From positions 1 to 19,700 of the forward strand of contig JBAYRO010000053.1 of NCBI GenBank assembly GCA_041676645.1: 19,700 bases of DNA. The letters run 5' to 3'. The position numbers and the translations under genes were made by a program. Under the pieces are notes generated by a model. It had not been told where the DNA came from, ran no database searches, and was given only the letters and a program-made list of their open reading frames with translations. Each line of letters starts with the position of its first letter. The stretch's first letter is position 1. Below are positions 7,565 to 15,359 of this stretch, piece by piece. This stretch comes from JAMLIN01 sp041676645. Its GTDB lineage: Bacteria; Pseudomonadota; Gammaproteobacteria; Burkholderiales; Burkholderiaceae_E.

Positions 7565-7618
7565 GAAAATGGGGTCAGACACCATTTCCGCGAGGAAATG
7601 GTGTCTGACCCCATTTTC
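7565..7618. repeat. 54-bp perfect palindrome, REP-like element
   Basis: Two 25-base arms (7565-7589 and 7594-7618) are exact inverted copies around a GCGA loop. The arm contains TGGGGTCAGACACC flanked by A/T runs (GAAAA and ATTTCC). It lies 26 bases upstream of the glycerate kinase ATG. From memory, sequences with this GGTGTCTGACCCC core are widespread in proteobacterial genomes as short interspersed palindromes, often near REP-associated tyrosine transposases. No such transposase gene is in this window. It could also fold as a hairpin in the kinase mRNA leader. Confidence 0.85.
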
Positions 7619-7630
7619 CCACCGGGCGCG

Positions 7631-7661
7631 CAAGAAAAAGCCCGACCACCAGGGCCGGGCT
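7631..7661 (-). terminator. Rho-independent terminator of the Bug-protein gene
   Basis: Read on the minus strand, AGCCCGG and CCGGGCT-type arms (7661-7655 and 7646-7640) enclose a short loop. They are followed directly by TTTTTCTT (7639-7632). It lies 66 bases beyond the Bug gene stop and before the glycerate kinase gene, so it separates these two transcription units. Confidence 0.85.
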
Positions 7662-7726
7662 CCATGCGCTTGCCGTTTCGGCTCGCGCGCGACAGATCTG
7701 CCCTATGGGCAAATTGCCGCCGCATG

Positions 7727-8704
7727 TCAGTCGGCCGTGAGGCCGGCTTTATGGATAATCGGGGACCATCTTGACAGCTCCTGCATGAGCAGGTTGCGCG
7801 CCGCGGCTGGTGTTGCCTGCCCGGATGTCGCTGCCGTCGATCCGAGGGAGTCGAACTGTTTGATTACCTCGGGATCCTGCAATGAAGTTTGCAGGGCCCC
7901 CCTGAGCTTGTCAACCGCGGCCTGGGGAGTCGCGACCGGTGCGAGCAGCATGTGCCAGACCGCGAACTCGAAGTCCCTGAAGCCGAGCTCGCCGAGCGTC
8001 GGCACGCCATGGAGCATCGCATGGCGACGACCGACGGTGATCGCGATCGGGCGCACCTTGCCATTGCGGATATGCGGCAGGGCCTGGCTCGCGATGTCGC
8101 AGACCATGTCGACCTGGCCGCTGATGACATCGGCGAAGGCCTGTGGCGATCCCTTGTAGCTCACGGTCGCGAGTTCGCCCCGCGTGCCGGCCGCCAGCAG
8201 CAGCATGCAGAGCTGTGACGGCGAACCGTTGCCGGCATCGGCGATGCTCAGGCGACGCCCCTGCGACCGGATGAACGACGCCAGCGAATCGACCTCGCGC
8301 AAGGGCAGGCCGGCACGCGAGACAAGCACGAGGGGCATGCGGTCGACCAGGCCGATCGGCATGAAGTCGCGCAAGGGCTCGAAGGGCAGCTTGCGATACA
8401 GCGACGGCGCGGTGGCGATCGCATTGTCGGCCAGCAGGAGGGTATGGCCATCGGGCCGCGCGCGCGCGACCCGCGCCGCGCCAACCGTGCTGCCCGCTCC
8501 GGCGACGTGCTCGAGATGCACCCGCGTGCGCAATGCGCGCTGCAGCGATGCGGCCAGCACTTCGGCAAGCGCATCGGTCGGCCCGCCCTCCGCATAGGGA
8601 ATCACGATGGTGACAGGTGCGACGGGGAAAGCGGACACGGCCGCCGGAATCGCGGACAACGATACGCAAACCGCCAGCGCGTAGGCGAGCAGTCGCCTGG
8701 ACAT
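7727..8704 (-). CDS. Bug/TctC-family periplasmic solute-binding protein
   Basis: This is a 325-residue extracytoplasmic binding protein of the tripartite tricarboxylate transporter type, which delivers carboxylates to TctA/TctB membrane partners. A signal peptide with hydrophobic core LLAYALAVCVSLSAIPA ends near AVSAFP. Family features follow: VTIVIPYAEGGPTDALAE at the mature N-terminus, the GAGSTVGAARVARARPDG motif, LLLADNAIA, the KLPFEPLRDFMPIG region, and YKGSPQAFADVISGQVDM. The start at 8704 is supported by GGGGAGGAAG immediately upstream. No tctA or tctB is nearby, as is common for the many orphan Bug proteins of Burkholderiales. It lies 190 bases after a tartrate dehydrogenase gene and ends at a strong terminator. 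A tartrate or malate ligand is an inference from that neighbour only. Confidence 0.93.
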   Translation of the reverse strand: MSRRLLAYALAVCVSLSAIPAAVSAFPVAPVTIVIPYAEGGPTDALAEVLAASLQRALRTRVHLEHVAGAGSTVGAARVARARPDGHTLLLADNAIATAPSLYRKLPFEPLRDFMPIGLVDRMPLVLVSRAGLPLREVDSLASFIRSQGRRLSIADAGNGSPSQLCMLLLAAGTRGELATVSYKGSPQAFADVISGQVDMVCDIASQALPHIRNGKVRPIAITVGRRHAMLHGVPTLGELGFRDFEFAVWHMLLAPVATPQAAVDKLRGALQTSLQDPEVIKQFDSLGSTAATSGQATPAAARNLLMQELSRWSPIIHKAGLTAD

Positions 8705-8894
8705 CTTCCTCCCCGGTGCGGCGAATGGAGCATGAAACCGGCGACTCGCTGCTGCGATCGAATGCGGATCGATGCGGTCGACAGATTGGCCTGCCCACTC
8801 TAGCCGACTCGCCGCCCGAGGACTGTCGTGGAAACCCGAAACGGCCGCGCCGGGCGGCGCTCGCCACGGCGCCGGACGCCGGGCCGCGGGCCGT

Positions 8895-9962
8895 TCAGCC
8901 GGCAGCGACGCGTTCCGCGATCGCCAGGCCGACATCGGCCGTGCGCGCCGTCCCGCCCATGTCGGGCGTGCGCGGCCCGGCCCCGGTGGTCGCCTCGATC
9001 GCCGCGAGGATCGCGTCATGCGCATCCTGGAAGCCGAAGTGCGCCAGCATCATGGCGCCACACCAGACCTGGCCGATCGGATTGGCGATCCCCTTGCCGG
9101 CGATGTCGGGCGCCGAGCCGTGCACCGGCTCGAAGAGCGAAGGAAAACGGCGCTCGGGATTGATGTTCGCCGAAGGCGCGACGCCGAGGGTCCCGGCGCA
9201 GGCGGGCCCGAGGTCCGAGAGGATGTCGCCGAAGAGGTTGGACGCCACCACGACATCGAACAGCTGGGGATTGCGCACGAAGTGCGCGGTGAGGATGTCG
9301 ATATGGAACTTCGCCACCTCCACGTCCGGGTACTGCGCCGACATCGCCGCGACGCGTTCATCCCAGTAGGGCATCGAGATGAAGATGCCGTTGGACTTGG
9401 TGGCGGAGGTGAGCCTGCGTTCCCGGCGCATTGCCATCTCGAAGGCGTAGCGCAGCACCCGGTCGACGCCATGGCGGGTGAAGACGGATTCCTGGATCAC
9501 GATCTCGCGATCGGTGCCCTCGAACATCCGCCCGCCGATCGAGGAGTACTCGCCCTCGGTGTTTTCCCGCACCACGTAGAAATCGATGTCGCCCGGCTTG
9601 CGATCGGCCAGGGGGCAGGGCACGCCGGGCAGCAGCCGCACCGGCCGCAGGTTGATGTACTGGTCGAACTCGCGCCGAAACAGCAGCAGGGAGCCCCACA
9701 ATGACACATGATCGGGCACCGTGTCGGGCCAGCCGACCGCGCCGAAGTAGATCGCATCGCAATCGGCGAGGCGCTGTTTCCAGTCCTCGGGCATCATCCT
9801 GCCATGACGCGCGTAATACTCGCAGCTGGCGAAGTCGAAATGGCGCCAGTCGAACTCGATGCCGAAACGCCTGCCGGCGGCCTCGAGTACCCGCAGGCCC
9901 TCGGGCATGACCTCGGTGCCGATACCGTCGCCGGCGATCACAGCAATCCGCAATGCACTCAT
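8895..9962 (-). CDS. Tartrate dehydrogenase / D-malate dehydrogenase (TtuC/DmlA type)
   Basis: This NAD-dependent beta-decarboxylating dehydrogenase (355 residues) acts in the cytoplasm on (R)-malate, L-tartrate or meso-tartrate. With meso-tartrate the product is D-glycerate. Motifs are AVIAGDGIGTEV (8-18), FGAVGWP, the substrate arginines in FRREFDQYINLRPVRLLPG (Arg96, Arg106) and VRENTEGEYSSIGG (Arg132), Lys189 in SATKSNG, the metal aspartates Asp222, Asp246 and Asp250 (NLFGDILSDLG), and EPVHGSAPDIAGKGIANP for NAD. The VP.HVSLWG loop (82-90) marks the tartrate/D-malate branch rather than isopropylmalate or isocitrate enzymes. The ATG at 9962 follows GGGGTGA. It diverges from a lipoprotein gene across 124 bases. 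Exact substrate preference cannot be read from sequence. Confidence 0.9.
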   Translation of the reverse strand: MSALRIAVIAGDGIGTEVMPEGLRVLEAAGRRFGIEFDWRHFDFASCEYYARHGRMMPEDWKQRLADCDAIYFGAVGWPDTVPDHVSLWGSLLLFRREFDQYINLRPVRLLPGVPCPLADRKPGDIDFYVVRENTEGEYSSIGGRMFEGTDREIVIQESVFTRHGVDRVLRYAFEMAMRRERRLTSATKSNGIFISMPYWDERVAAMSAQYPDVEVAKFHIDILTAHFVRNPQLFDVVVASNLFGDILSDLGPACAGTLGVAPSANINPERRFPSLFEPVHGSAPDIAGKGIANPIGQVWCGAMMLAHFGFQDAHDAILAAIEATTGAGPRTPDMGGTARTADVGLAIAERVAAG

Positions 9963-10086
9963 CGATTCACCCCTGCGTCCACGACGGCCGCTGCAAGCGG
10001 GACAGGCGCCGGTCAACAACCGGGGCCTCCCGGACGTTGAAAACTCCGGACCGGCATGCCGCCGGCGATTCCTGGGAGCCCACGGC

Positions 10087-10836
10087 TTGACACGACCGAC
10101 CGCCCGCCCCCGCCCGATCGCGGCTCTCGCCGCGGTCCTGCTCATGGCCGCCTGCGCCGGCCCGCAGGTCGACGCCCGGCCCCAGGCCGGGGAACGGATC
10201 TACTCGACCAGCGAGGTCCTGGCCCCGATGAGCATCGGCGACATCGTACTTCAGCTCGAATCGAACCGTCCCGAGGAGGACATCGTCGCCGAGCTCTTCG
10301 ATCGCGGCCTGGCATCCCCGGCAAGCGCCGGCGACCTCACCCTGCTGCGCCGCGCCGGCGCCAGCCCCGAGCTGCTGCAGGCGATCTACGACGCGCCGCT
10401 CGCGCGCACGGACAGCGCCGGCAACGTGGTGATCGTCCGCGAACCGGCCTTCGTGCCCTTCATGGTCGACCCCTGGCCGCACTACTATCCCTATCCCAGT
10501 TATCGCTACCGGACGCCGCCGCCCCGGTTCCACGTGCCCCGGCCGCCGCCCTCGCGGATCCATCCACCGCACCGGCCGCCGCCAGGGCATGTCCACCCCG
10601 GTCCCGGCCGGCCGGGACCGGGGGGCGTGAATCGCCCGCAGCGCCCGCCCGTCACCGCACCGACGCCCCCGCGCCAGCCCACGCCGAACCGCTACAGTCC
10701 CCGCCCGCAACCCACGCCGGGCATGCGTCCGCCGGTCGTCAACCGGCCTGCGATCAAGCCGACGTCGCCCGGGGCACGGCCCGGTTCCGGGCCACGCCCC
10801 GGGGGCGCGCGGCCGCCGACAAGGCCGACGCGATAG
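10087..10836 (+). CDS. Lipoprotein with helical repeat domain and Pro/His-rich tail
   Basis: This 249-residue predicted lipoprotein is not a named family to me. The chosen start is TTG at 10087 because GGGAG (10074-10078) precedes it at good spacing and the product then begins with an Arg-containing n-region, a hydrophobic core AALAAVLLMAA and lipobox Cys23. Residues about 45-100 hold two helical units, MSIGDIVLQLESNRPEEDIVAE and AGDLTLLRRAGASPELLQAI. They resemble the short helical repeats found in many small secreted proteins (D..h..L...G....hI pattern). From about residue 125 the chain turns to low-complexity sequence: a Tyr/Pro patch PHYYPYPSYRY, a His/Pro part with PPHRPPPGHVHPGPGRPGPG, then Arg/Pro-rich sequence to the end. 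Such tails suit an extended periplasmic linker or metal contact. It shares a divergent region with the tartrate dehydrogenase gene. Confidence 0.75.
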   Translation: MTRPTARPRPIAALAAVLLMAACAGPQVDARPQAGERIYSTSEVLAPMSIGDIVLQLESNRPEEDIVAELFDRGLASPASAGDLTLLRRAGASPELLQAIYDAPLARTDSAGNVVIVREPAFVPFMVDPWPHYYPYPSYRYRTPPPRFHVPRPPPSRIHPPHRPPPGHVHPGPGRPGPGGVNRPQRPPVTAPTPPRQPTPNRYSPRPQPTPGMRPPVVNRPAIKPTSPGARPGSGPRPGGARPPTRPTR

Positions 10837-10895
10837 GCGCACGACCCGGTCCGCTCGTCCGCATCCGGCGGCTGCGGAAGCGGGCGTGCGGATCG

Positions 10896-10916
10896 GTCGG
10901 GATACCGACATTTTCT
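10896..10916 (+). terminator. Weak terminator-like hairpin after the lipoprotein gene
   Basis: GTCGG and CCGAC (10896-10900 and 10905-10909) form a five-base-pair stem with a GATA loop, followed by ATTTTCTT. The stem is short, so termination would be inefficient. It is 60 bases after the lipoprotein stop and 85 before nrdJ. Confidence 0.35.
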
Positions 10917-10993
10917 TGACATGAATTGGCGCGCCGAAGCGGGCGGCGGTGTATGGTAGAACGCTTCGCCCAGATGCCCGGAGTGCCCTCCCG

Positions 10994-13948
10994 ATGACCG
11001 ACCAAACCGCCGCCCGAACCCGCTCCACGACCCGGCCGGCCAGTCTTGCCCCGCAGTCCATCTCGACCGACGTCCTGCTTGAAAAATACGCCAAGGCGGG
11101 CGAGCGCAGCATCGAGGAGGTACGCGACCGGGTGGCCCGGGCCCTGGCCGAGGCCGAGCCGGCACCGGCCCGCGCCCGCTGGACCGAGGAGTTTCGCGAG
11201 GCGATGACCGCCGGCTTCATCCCGGGCGGACGGATCAATTCGGCGGCGGGCACCGAGCTCGTCGCCACGCTCATCAACTGCTTCGTCCAGCCGGTCGACG
11301 ACTGCATCAGCGGCGAGGACGGAACCGTCGGAATCTACGACGCGCTCGCCGAGGCCGCCGAAACCATGCGTCGCGGCGGCGGCGTCGGCTACGACTTCTC
11401 GCGCATCCGCCCGGCCGGCGCCTGGGTCCGGGGCACCGACAGCCGCGCCAGCGGGCCGCTGTCCTACATGTCGATCTTCGACCGCTCCTGCGAAACCGTC
11501 GAATCGGCCGGCGCCCGTCGCGGCGCCCAGATGGGCGTGCTGCGCTGCGACCATCCCGATATCGAGGGATTCATCAGCGCCAAGGACGGCGGGGCCTTCC
11601 GCAACTTCAACCTGTCCGTGGCGGTAACCGATCCCTTCATGCGCGCCGTCATCAACGACGAGGACTGGGAGCTGGTCCACGACGCCCGGCCGGGTCGCGA
11701 CGGCGACGAGCCGGTTCAGCGCCGCGCCGACGGCAAATGGGTCTACCGCAGCGTGCGGGCACGCGAGCTCTGGCAGACCATCATGGCCAGTACCTACGAC
11801 CATGCCGAGCCCGGGGTCCTGTTCATCGACACGATCAACGCCGACAACAACCTCGCCTACTGCGAGCGGATCGAGGCCACCAATCCCTGCGGCGAACAGG
11901 CACTGCCCCCGTACGGCTGCTGCGATCTCGGCAGCATCGACCTCTGCCGATTCGTGCGCCGCCCCTTCGAGGACGATGCCGACATCGATCTCGACGCCTT
12001 CGCCGAAGTCGTCGGCGTGGCGGTCCGGATGCTCGACAACGTGCTCGATGTCACCGCCTGGCCGCTGCCCCAGCAGCAGGCCGAAGCGATGGCCAAGCGG
12101 CGCATCGGGCTCGGCTTCACCGGGCTGGGCGACGCCCTGGTCATGATGGGCCTGCGCTACGACAGCAACGAAGGCCGGGCCTGTGCCGCCCGGATCGCCG
12201 AACGCATGCGCGATGCCGCCTACGCGGCCTCGATCGAGCTCGCCCGCGAGAAAGGCGCCTTCCCGCTGTTCGACGCCGAACGCTACCTCGCCACGCCGGG
12301 CTTCGCCTCGCGCCTGCCCGACGCGCTGCGCGCCGCGATCCGCGAGCACGGCATCCGCAACAGCCACCTGCTGGCGATCGCTCCCACCGGCACCATCTCC
12401 CTGGCCTTCGCCGACAACGCCTCCAACGGCATCGAGCCGCCGTTCTCCTGGACCTACCAGCGGCGCAAGCGGATGGCCGACGACAGCATCCAGGTCTATC
12501 CGGTCGAGGACCACGCCTTCCGGATGTTCCGCCTGCGCCACGGCGCCGACGAGAACGTCCTGCCGGCAAGCCCCGAGGCGGCCGCCGGCCGCAAGCCCGG
12601 GACGATCCTGTCCGATCCGGACGGCAGCCGGCGCATCGTCCTGCCGCCGGCTTTCGTGACCGCGCTCGAGATGCGCGCCCTCGACCACATGGCCATGAGC
12701 GCCGCGGTCCAGCCCTACATCGACGCGGCCATCAGCAAGACGGTGAACGTCCCGGCCGACTATCCGTTCGAGCAGTTCGAGGATCTCTACACCGAGGCGT
12801 GGAAGGCGGGGCTCAAGGGAATCACCACCTACCGGCCCAATGCCGTCCTCGGCTCGGTCCTCGAAGCCCCGGGCCGGGAAGGACCGCCGGCGCGATCGGA
12901 CGCCGACATCCTCGACGCCGACCGGCGCGTGAGCCTCGAGCACACGCCCTCGCCGCCCCTGGCCAGCCTGCGCTGGCCCGGACGGCCCACCCTGCCCGAC
13001 GGCAACCCCAGCTGGACCTACGCGATCCGCCATCCGCTGGGCCGCTTCGCGGTGTTCATCGGCCATGTCGATGGCCCGCCGGCGGTGCCCTTCGAAGTCT
13101 GGGTCAACGGCGCCGAACAGCCCCGGGGCCTGGGCGCGGTCGCCAAGACCCTGTCGATGGACATGCGGGCCGCCGACCGCAAGTGGCTCGGCATCAAGCT
13201 CGCCGCCCTCGAGGCGACCACCGGTGACGACCGCTTCGACATGCCGATGCCGCCCGCTGGCGAATCCGAGCACATGCCCAGCCTGGTGGCCGGCTTCGCC
13301 CGGCTGGTCCGGCATCGCTGCGACGTGCTCGGCGCGCTGGCCGACGACGGTGCGCCAACGCCGGTGATCGACGCCCTGATCGGGCTGCGCGAACCGCGGG
13401 CGGGCACCAACGGCACGCTCGCCTGGACGGTGGACATCGCCAACGCGGTCACCGGCGACGACTTCGTGCTCTTCCTGAAGGAGCTCACCCTGCCCGACGG
13501 CGAGCGCCGGCCATACGCGATCTGGCTCGCGGGCGAATATCCCAAGGTGCTCGACGGCCTGTGCAAGCTGCTCAGCCTCGACATGCGGGTCTTCGATCCG
13601 GCCTGGATCGGCATGAAGCTTCGCAAGCTGCTCGACTACGCGGAGCCCAACGGGGATTTCTTCGCGCCGGTTCCCGGCGAGGAGCGTTCCGAGCGCTGGT
13701 CTTCGACCATCGCCTACATCGCCCGGCTGGTCATCCACCGCTACGCGATGCTCGGAATCCTCGACGAACGGGGCTACCCGCTGGCCAACGCCGGGATCCT
13801 CGCGGTTCCGGCGGGTGAGCGCGAAGCCGACCTGACACATCGGATCCTGCCGGGGCGCAAATGCCCGGAGTGCGGCAATCGCAGCCTGATCCGCAAGGAC
13901 GGCTGCGAGTTCTGCACCGCCTGCGGCCACGTCGGTGCCTGCGGCTAA
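10994..13948 (+). CDS. nrdJ: Adenosylcobalamin-dependent (class II) ribonucleotide reductase
   Basis: This enzyme reduces ribonucleotides to deoxyribonucleotides using a coenzyme B12-generated thiyl radical, so it needs no oxygen and no NrdB partner. The protein has 984 residues. The barrel contains GFIPGGRINSAAG, the redox Cys96 in LINCFVQ, the radical Cys299 in NPCGEQALP, the second redox position in YGCCDLGSIDLC (Cys309/310), and IAPTGTISLAFADNASNGIE. After about residue 660 come two related modules, about 670-775 and 805-923. Both share LS.DMR.xD..W.G.KL..L and a G.ARLV.HR.A.LG.L-type end. The C-terminus is a Cys-rich ribbon with CPEC (957-960) and Cys971, 974, 977 and 983, likely the mobile re-reducing tail. 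The ATG at 10994 was chosen over one at 10949. No cobalamin riboswitch or NrdR box was visible upstream. Its end overlaps the next gene. Confidence 0.95.
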   Translation: MTDQTAARTRSTTRPASLAPQSISTDVLLEKYAKAGERSIEEVRDRVARALAEAEPAPARARWTEEFREAMTAGFIPGGRINSAAGTELVATLINCFVQPVDDCISGEDGTVGIYDALAEAAETMRRGGGVGYDFSRIRPAGAWVRGTDSRASGPLSYMSIFDRSCETVESAGARRGAQMGVLRCDHPDIEGFISAKDGGAFRNFNLSVAVTDPFMRAVINDEDWELVHDARPGRDGDEPVQRRADGKWVYRSVRARELWQTIMASTYDHAEPGVLFIDTINADNNLAYCERIEATNPCGEQALPPYGCCDLGSIDLCRFVRRPFEDDADIDLDAFAEVVGVAVRMLDNVLDVTAWPLPQQQAEAMAKRRIGLGFTGLGDALVMMGLRYDSNEGRACAARIAERMRDAAYAASIELAREKGAFPLFDAERYLATPGFASRLPDALRAAIREHGIRNSHLLAIAPTGTISLAFADNASNGIEPPFSWTYQRRKRMADDSIQVYPVEDHAFRMFRLRHGADENVLPASPEAAAGRKPGTILSDPDGSRRIVLPPAFVTALEMRALDHMAMSAAVQPYIDAAISKTVNVPADYPFEQFEDLYTEAWKAGLKGITTYRPNAVLGSVLEAPGREGPPARSDADILDADRRVSLEHTPSPPLASLRWPGRPTLPDGNPSWTYAIRHPLGRFAVFIGHVDGPPAVPFEVWVNGAEQPRGLGAVAKTLSMDMRAADRKWLGIKLAALEATTGDDRFDMPMPPAGESEHMPSLVAGFARLVRHRCDVLGALADDGAPTPVIDALIGLREPRAGTNGTLAWTVDIANAVTGDDFVLFLKELTLPDGERRPYAIWLAGEYPKVLDGLCKLLSLDMRVFDPAWIGMKLRKLLDYAEPNGDFFAPVPGEERSERWSSTIAYIARLVIHRYAMLGILDERGYPLANAGILAVPAGEREADLTHRILPGRKCPECGNRSLIRKDGCEFCTACGHVGACG

Positions 13949-15119
13949 GGGGCCACCGACCCGCCGCAACCGGCGCGAACGCAACGGCCAGTCTCCGCTG
14001 GGCCGGCACAGCCTGCACCTGCTCGTCGACCGGATACGCGACTACGCGATCTACCTGATCGACCCCGGTGGCATCGTCACGAGCTGGAACGCCGGCGCCC
14101 AGCGATTCAAGGGCTACACCGCCGACGAGATCATCGGCCAGCATTTCTCCCGTTTCTATACCGAGGAGGATCGGGCCGCGGGCATGCCGGCCAGGACCCT
14201 CGCGAGCGCCGAGCGCGACGGAGTGTTCGAAGCCGAAGGCTGGCGCGTTCGCAAGGACGGCAAGCGCTTCTGGGCCAGCGTGGTCATCGACCCGATCCAC
14301 GACGACGACGGTCGCCTGCTCGGTTTCGCCAAGATCACCCGCGACATCACCGAGCGCCGGGAAGCGCAACGATTCCTCGACCAGGCGCGCGCCCAGCTCC
14401 ACCAGGCGCAGAAGATGGAAGCGGTCGGCCAGCTGACCGGTGGTCTCGCCCATGATTTCAACAATATCCTGCAGATCATCGGCAACAACATCGAACTGGC
14501 CACCCGCGAACAGCGGGCCGGGGGCGAGAACGTGGACCGCCATCTCGAGGTGGCGCGCGACGCGGTCGAGCGCGCAGCCTTGCTGACCGGCCGGCTTCTG
14601 GCGTTCGCGCGCAAGCAGCCGCTCAAGCCGGGACGTGTCGACGTCCGCCATCTCGTGATGAACATGCGCCCCCTGCTCGAGCAGTCGCTCGGCCAGGGGA
14701 TTGCGCTCGAGATCGAGCTGCCGCCGGACCTGTGGCCCGCCTGGATCGATGCCAGCCAGCTCGAGAGCGCGCTGCTGAACCTGGCGATCAATTCACGCGA
14801 TGCGATGCCCGACGGCGGACGCCTGGCGATCGCCGCGACGAACCTGCACATCTCCGACGAAGAGCGCGAACCGGACGGCCGGGCCGGCGATCATGTCCGC
14901 ATCGTCGTGGCCGACACCGGCGCCGGCATGTCCGCCGAAGTGGCGGCGCGCGCGATCGAGCCGTTCTTCACCACCAAGCCCCCGGGCTCGGGGACCGGCC
15001 TGGGCCTGGCCCAGATCTACGGCTTCGTCGGGCAATCCGGCGGCACGCTGCGGATCGAATCCGAGCCCGGCCGGGGGACATCGATCATCATCTGCCTGCC
15101 CCGGCACCACGAAGGCTGA
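13935..15119 (+). CDS. Soluble PAS-domain sensor histidine kinase
   Basis: The 394-residue kinase has no membrane segment, so it senses a cytoplasmic signal. Residues about 30-142 form a PAS domain of the type YAIYLIDPGGIVTSWNAGAQ...GYTADEIIGQHFSRFY, ending in ITRDITERREAQ. A short helix leads to the phospho-acceptor box GQLTGGLAHDFNNILQIIGN with His173. The ATPase domain shows the N box LNLAINSRDAM (281-291), G1 DTGAGM (327-332), the F box FFTTK (344-348) and G2 GSGTGLGL (351-358). The receiver domain that often follows in this subgroup is absent, and no response regulator gene is nearby. The GTG at 13935 overlaps nrdJ by 14 bases, which suggests coupled translation. The Arg-rich first 25 residues are poorly supported, but no better start lies before the PAS domain. 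Confidence 0.9.
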   Translation: MPAAKGPPTRRNRRERNGQSPLGRHSLHLLVDRIRDYAIYLIDPGGIVTSWNAGAQRFKGYTADEIIGQHFSRFYTEEDRAAGMPARTLASAERDGVFEAEGWRVRKDGKRFWASVVIDPIHDDDGRLLGFAKITRDITERREAQRFLDQARAQLHQAQKMEAVGQLTGGLAHDFNNILQIIGNNIELATREQRAGGENVDRHLEVARDAVERAALLTGRLLAFARKQPLKPGRVDVRHLVMNMRPLLEQSLGQGIALEIELPPDLWPAWIDASQLESALLNLAINSRDAMPDGGRLAIAATNLHISDEEREPDGRAGDHVRIVVADTGAGMSAEVAARAIEPFFTTKPPGSGTGLGLAQIYGFVGQSGGTLRIESEPGRGTSIIICLPRHHEG

Positions 15120-15359
15120 AGTGAAAGGCCTCGGGCGGCCGGGCGCCGCTCCTCGGACGGTCGGGCGCCACTGACAAGGCGACTCCGTCCGGGACCCGGC
15201 CACCACGGCGCGCGAGCCGCGCATCGCCGCCTTGCCGGACTCGCCGGGCTTGCCGGTTGCACTGCAATATTTCGCCCCCATATAGATCGGGCCGGGCGGT
15301 GATCGTCGCATTGCCATGGCCGACCGACCGCGGGGCCGCCAGCCCCTTCCGGATCGTGA
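15120..15359. other. Intergenic region upstream of the ahpC operator
   Basis: No convincing gene is seen in these 240 bases. Two elements stand out. A short palindrome, TTGCA-C-TGCAA, at 15257-15267 is followed by TATAGA at 15281-15286, which could be a poor promoter (TTGCAC, 18-base spacer) reading toward ahpC. A small stem GGGGC/GCCCC at 15332-15346 follows. An antisense reading frame through the region continues as a shadow under the kinase gene and looks like chance. Confidence 0.35.

Noticed and set aside
10916..10957. TTGACA (10916-10921) with TATGGT (10952-10957) as an nrdJ promoter
   Set aside because: The spacer is 30 bases, far outside the 16-18 usable by sigma-70. Each element could belong to a different promoter, but neither has a good partner.
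10837..10993. Cobalamin riboswitch or NrdR box upstream of nrdJ
   Set aside because: A B12 riboswitch was expected as a possibility, but the 157-base gap has no B12-box-like block and is short for the element. No NrdR-type palindrome was seen.
10754..13984. Minus-strand open frame of 1076 codons covering nrdJ
   Set aside because: It is a shadow of the GC-rich nrdJ gene. The product is rich in Gly, Arg, Val, Asp and His with no family motif, while the plus-strand frame has all ribonucleotide reductase active-site residues.
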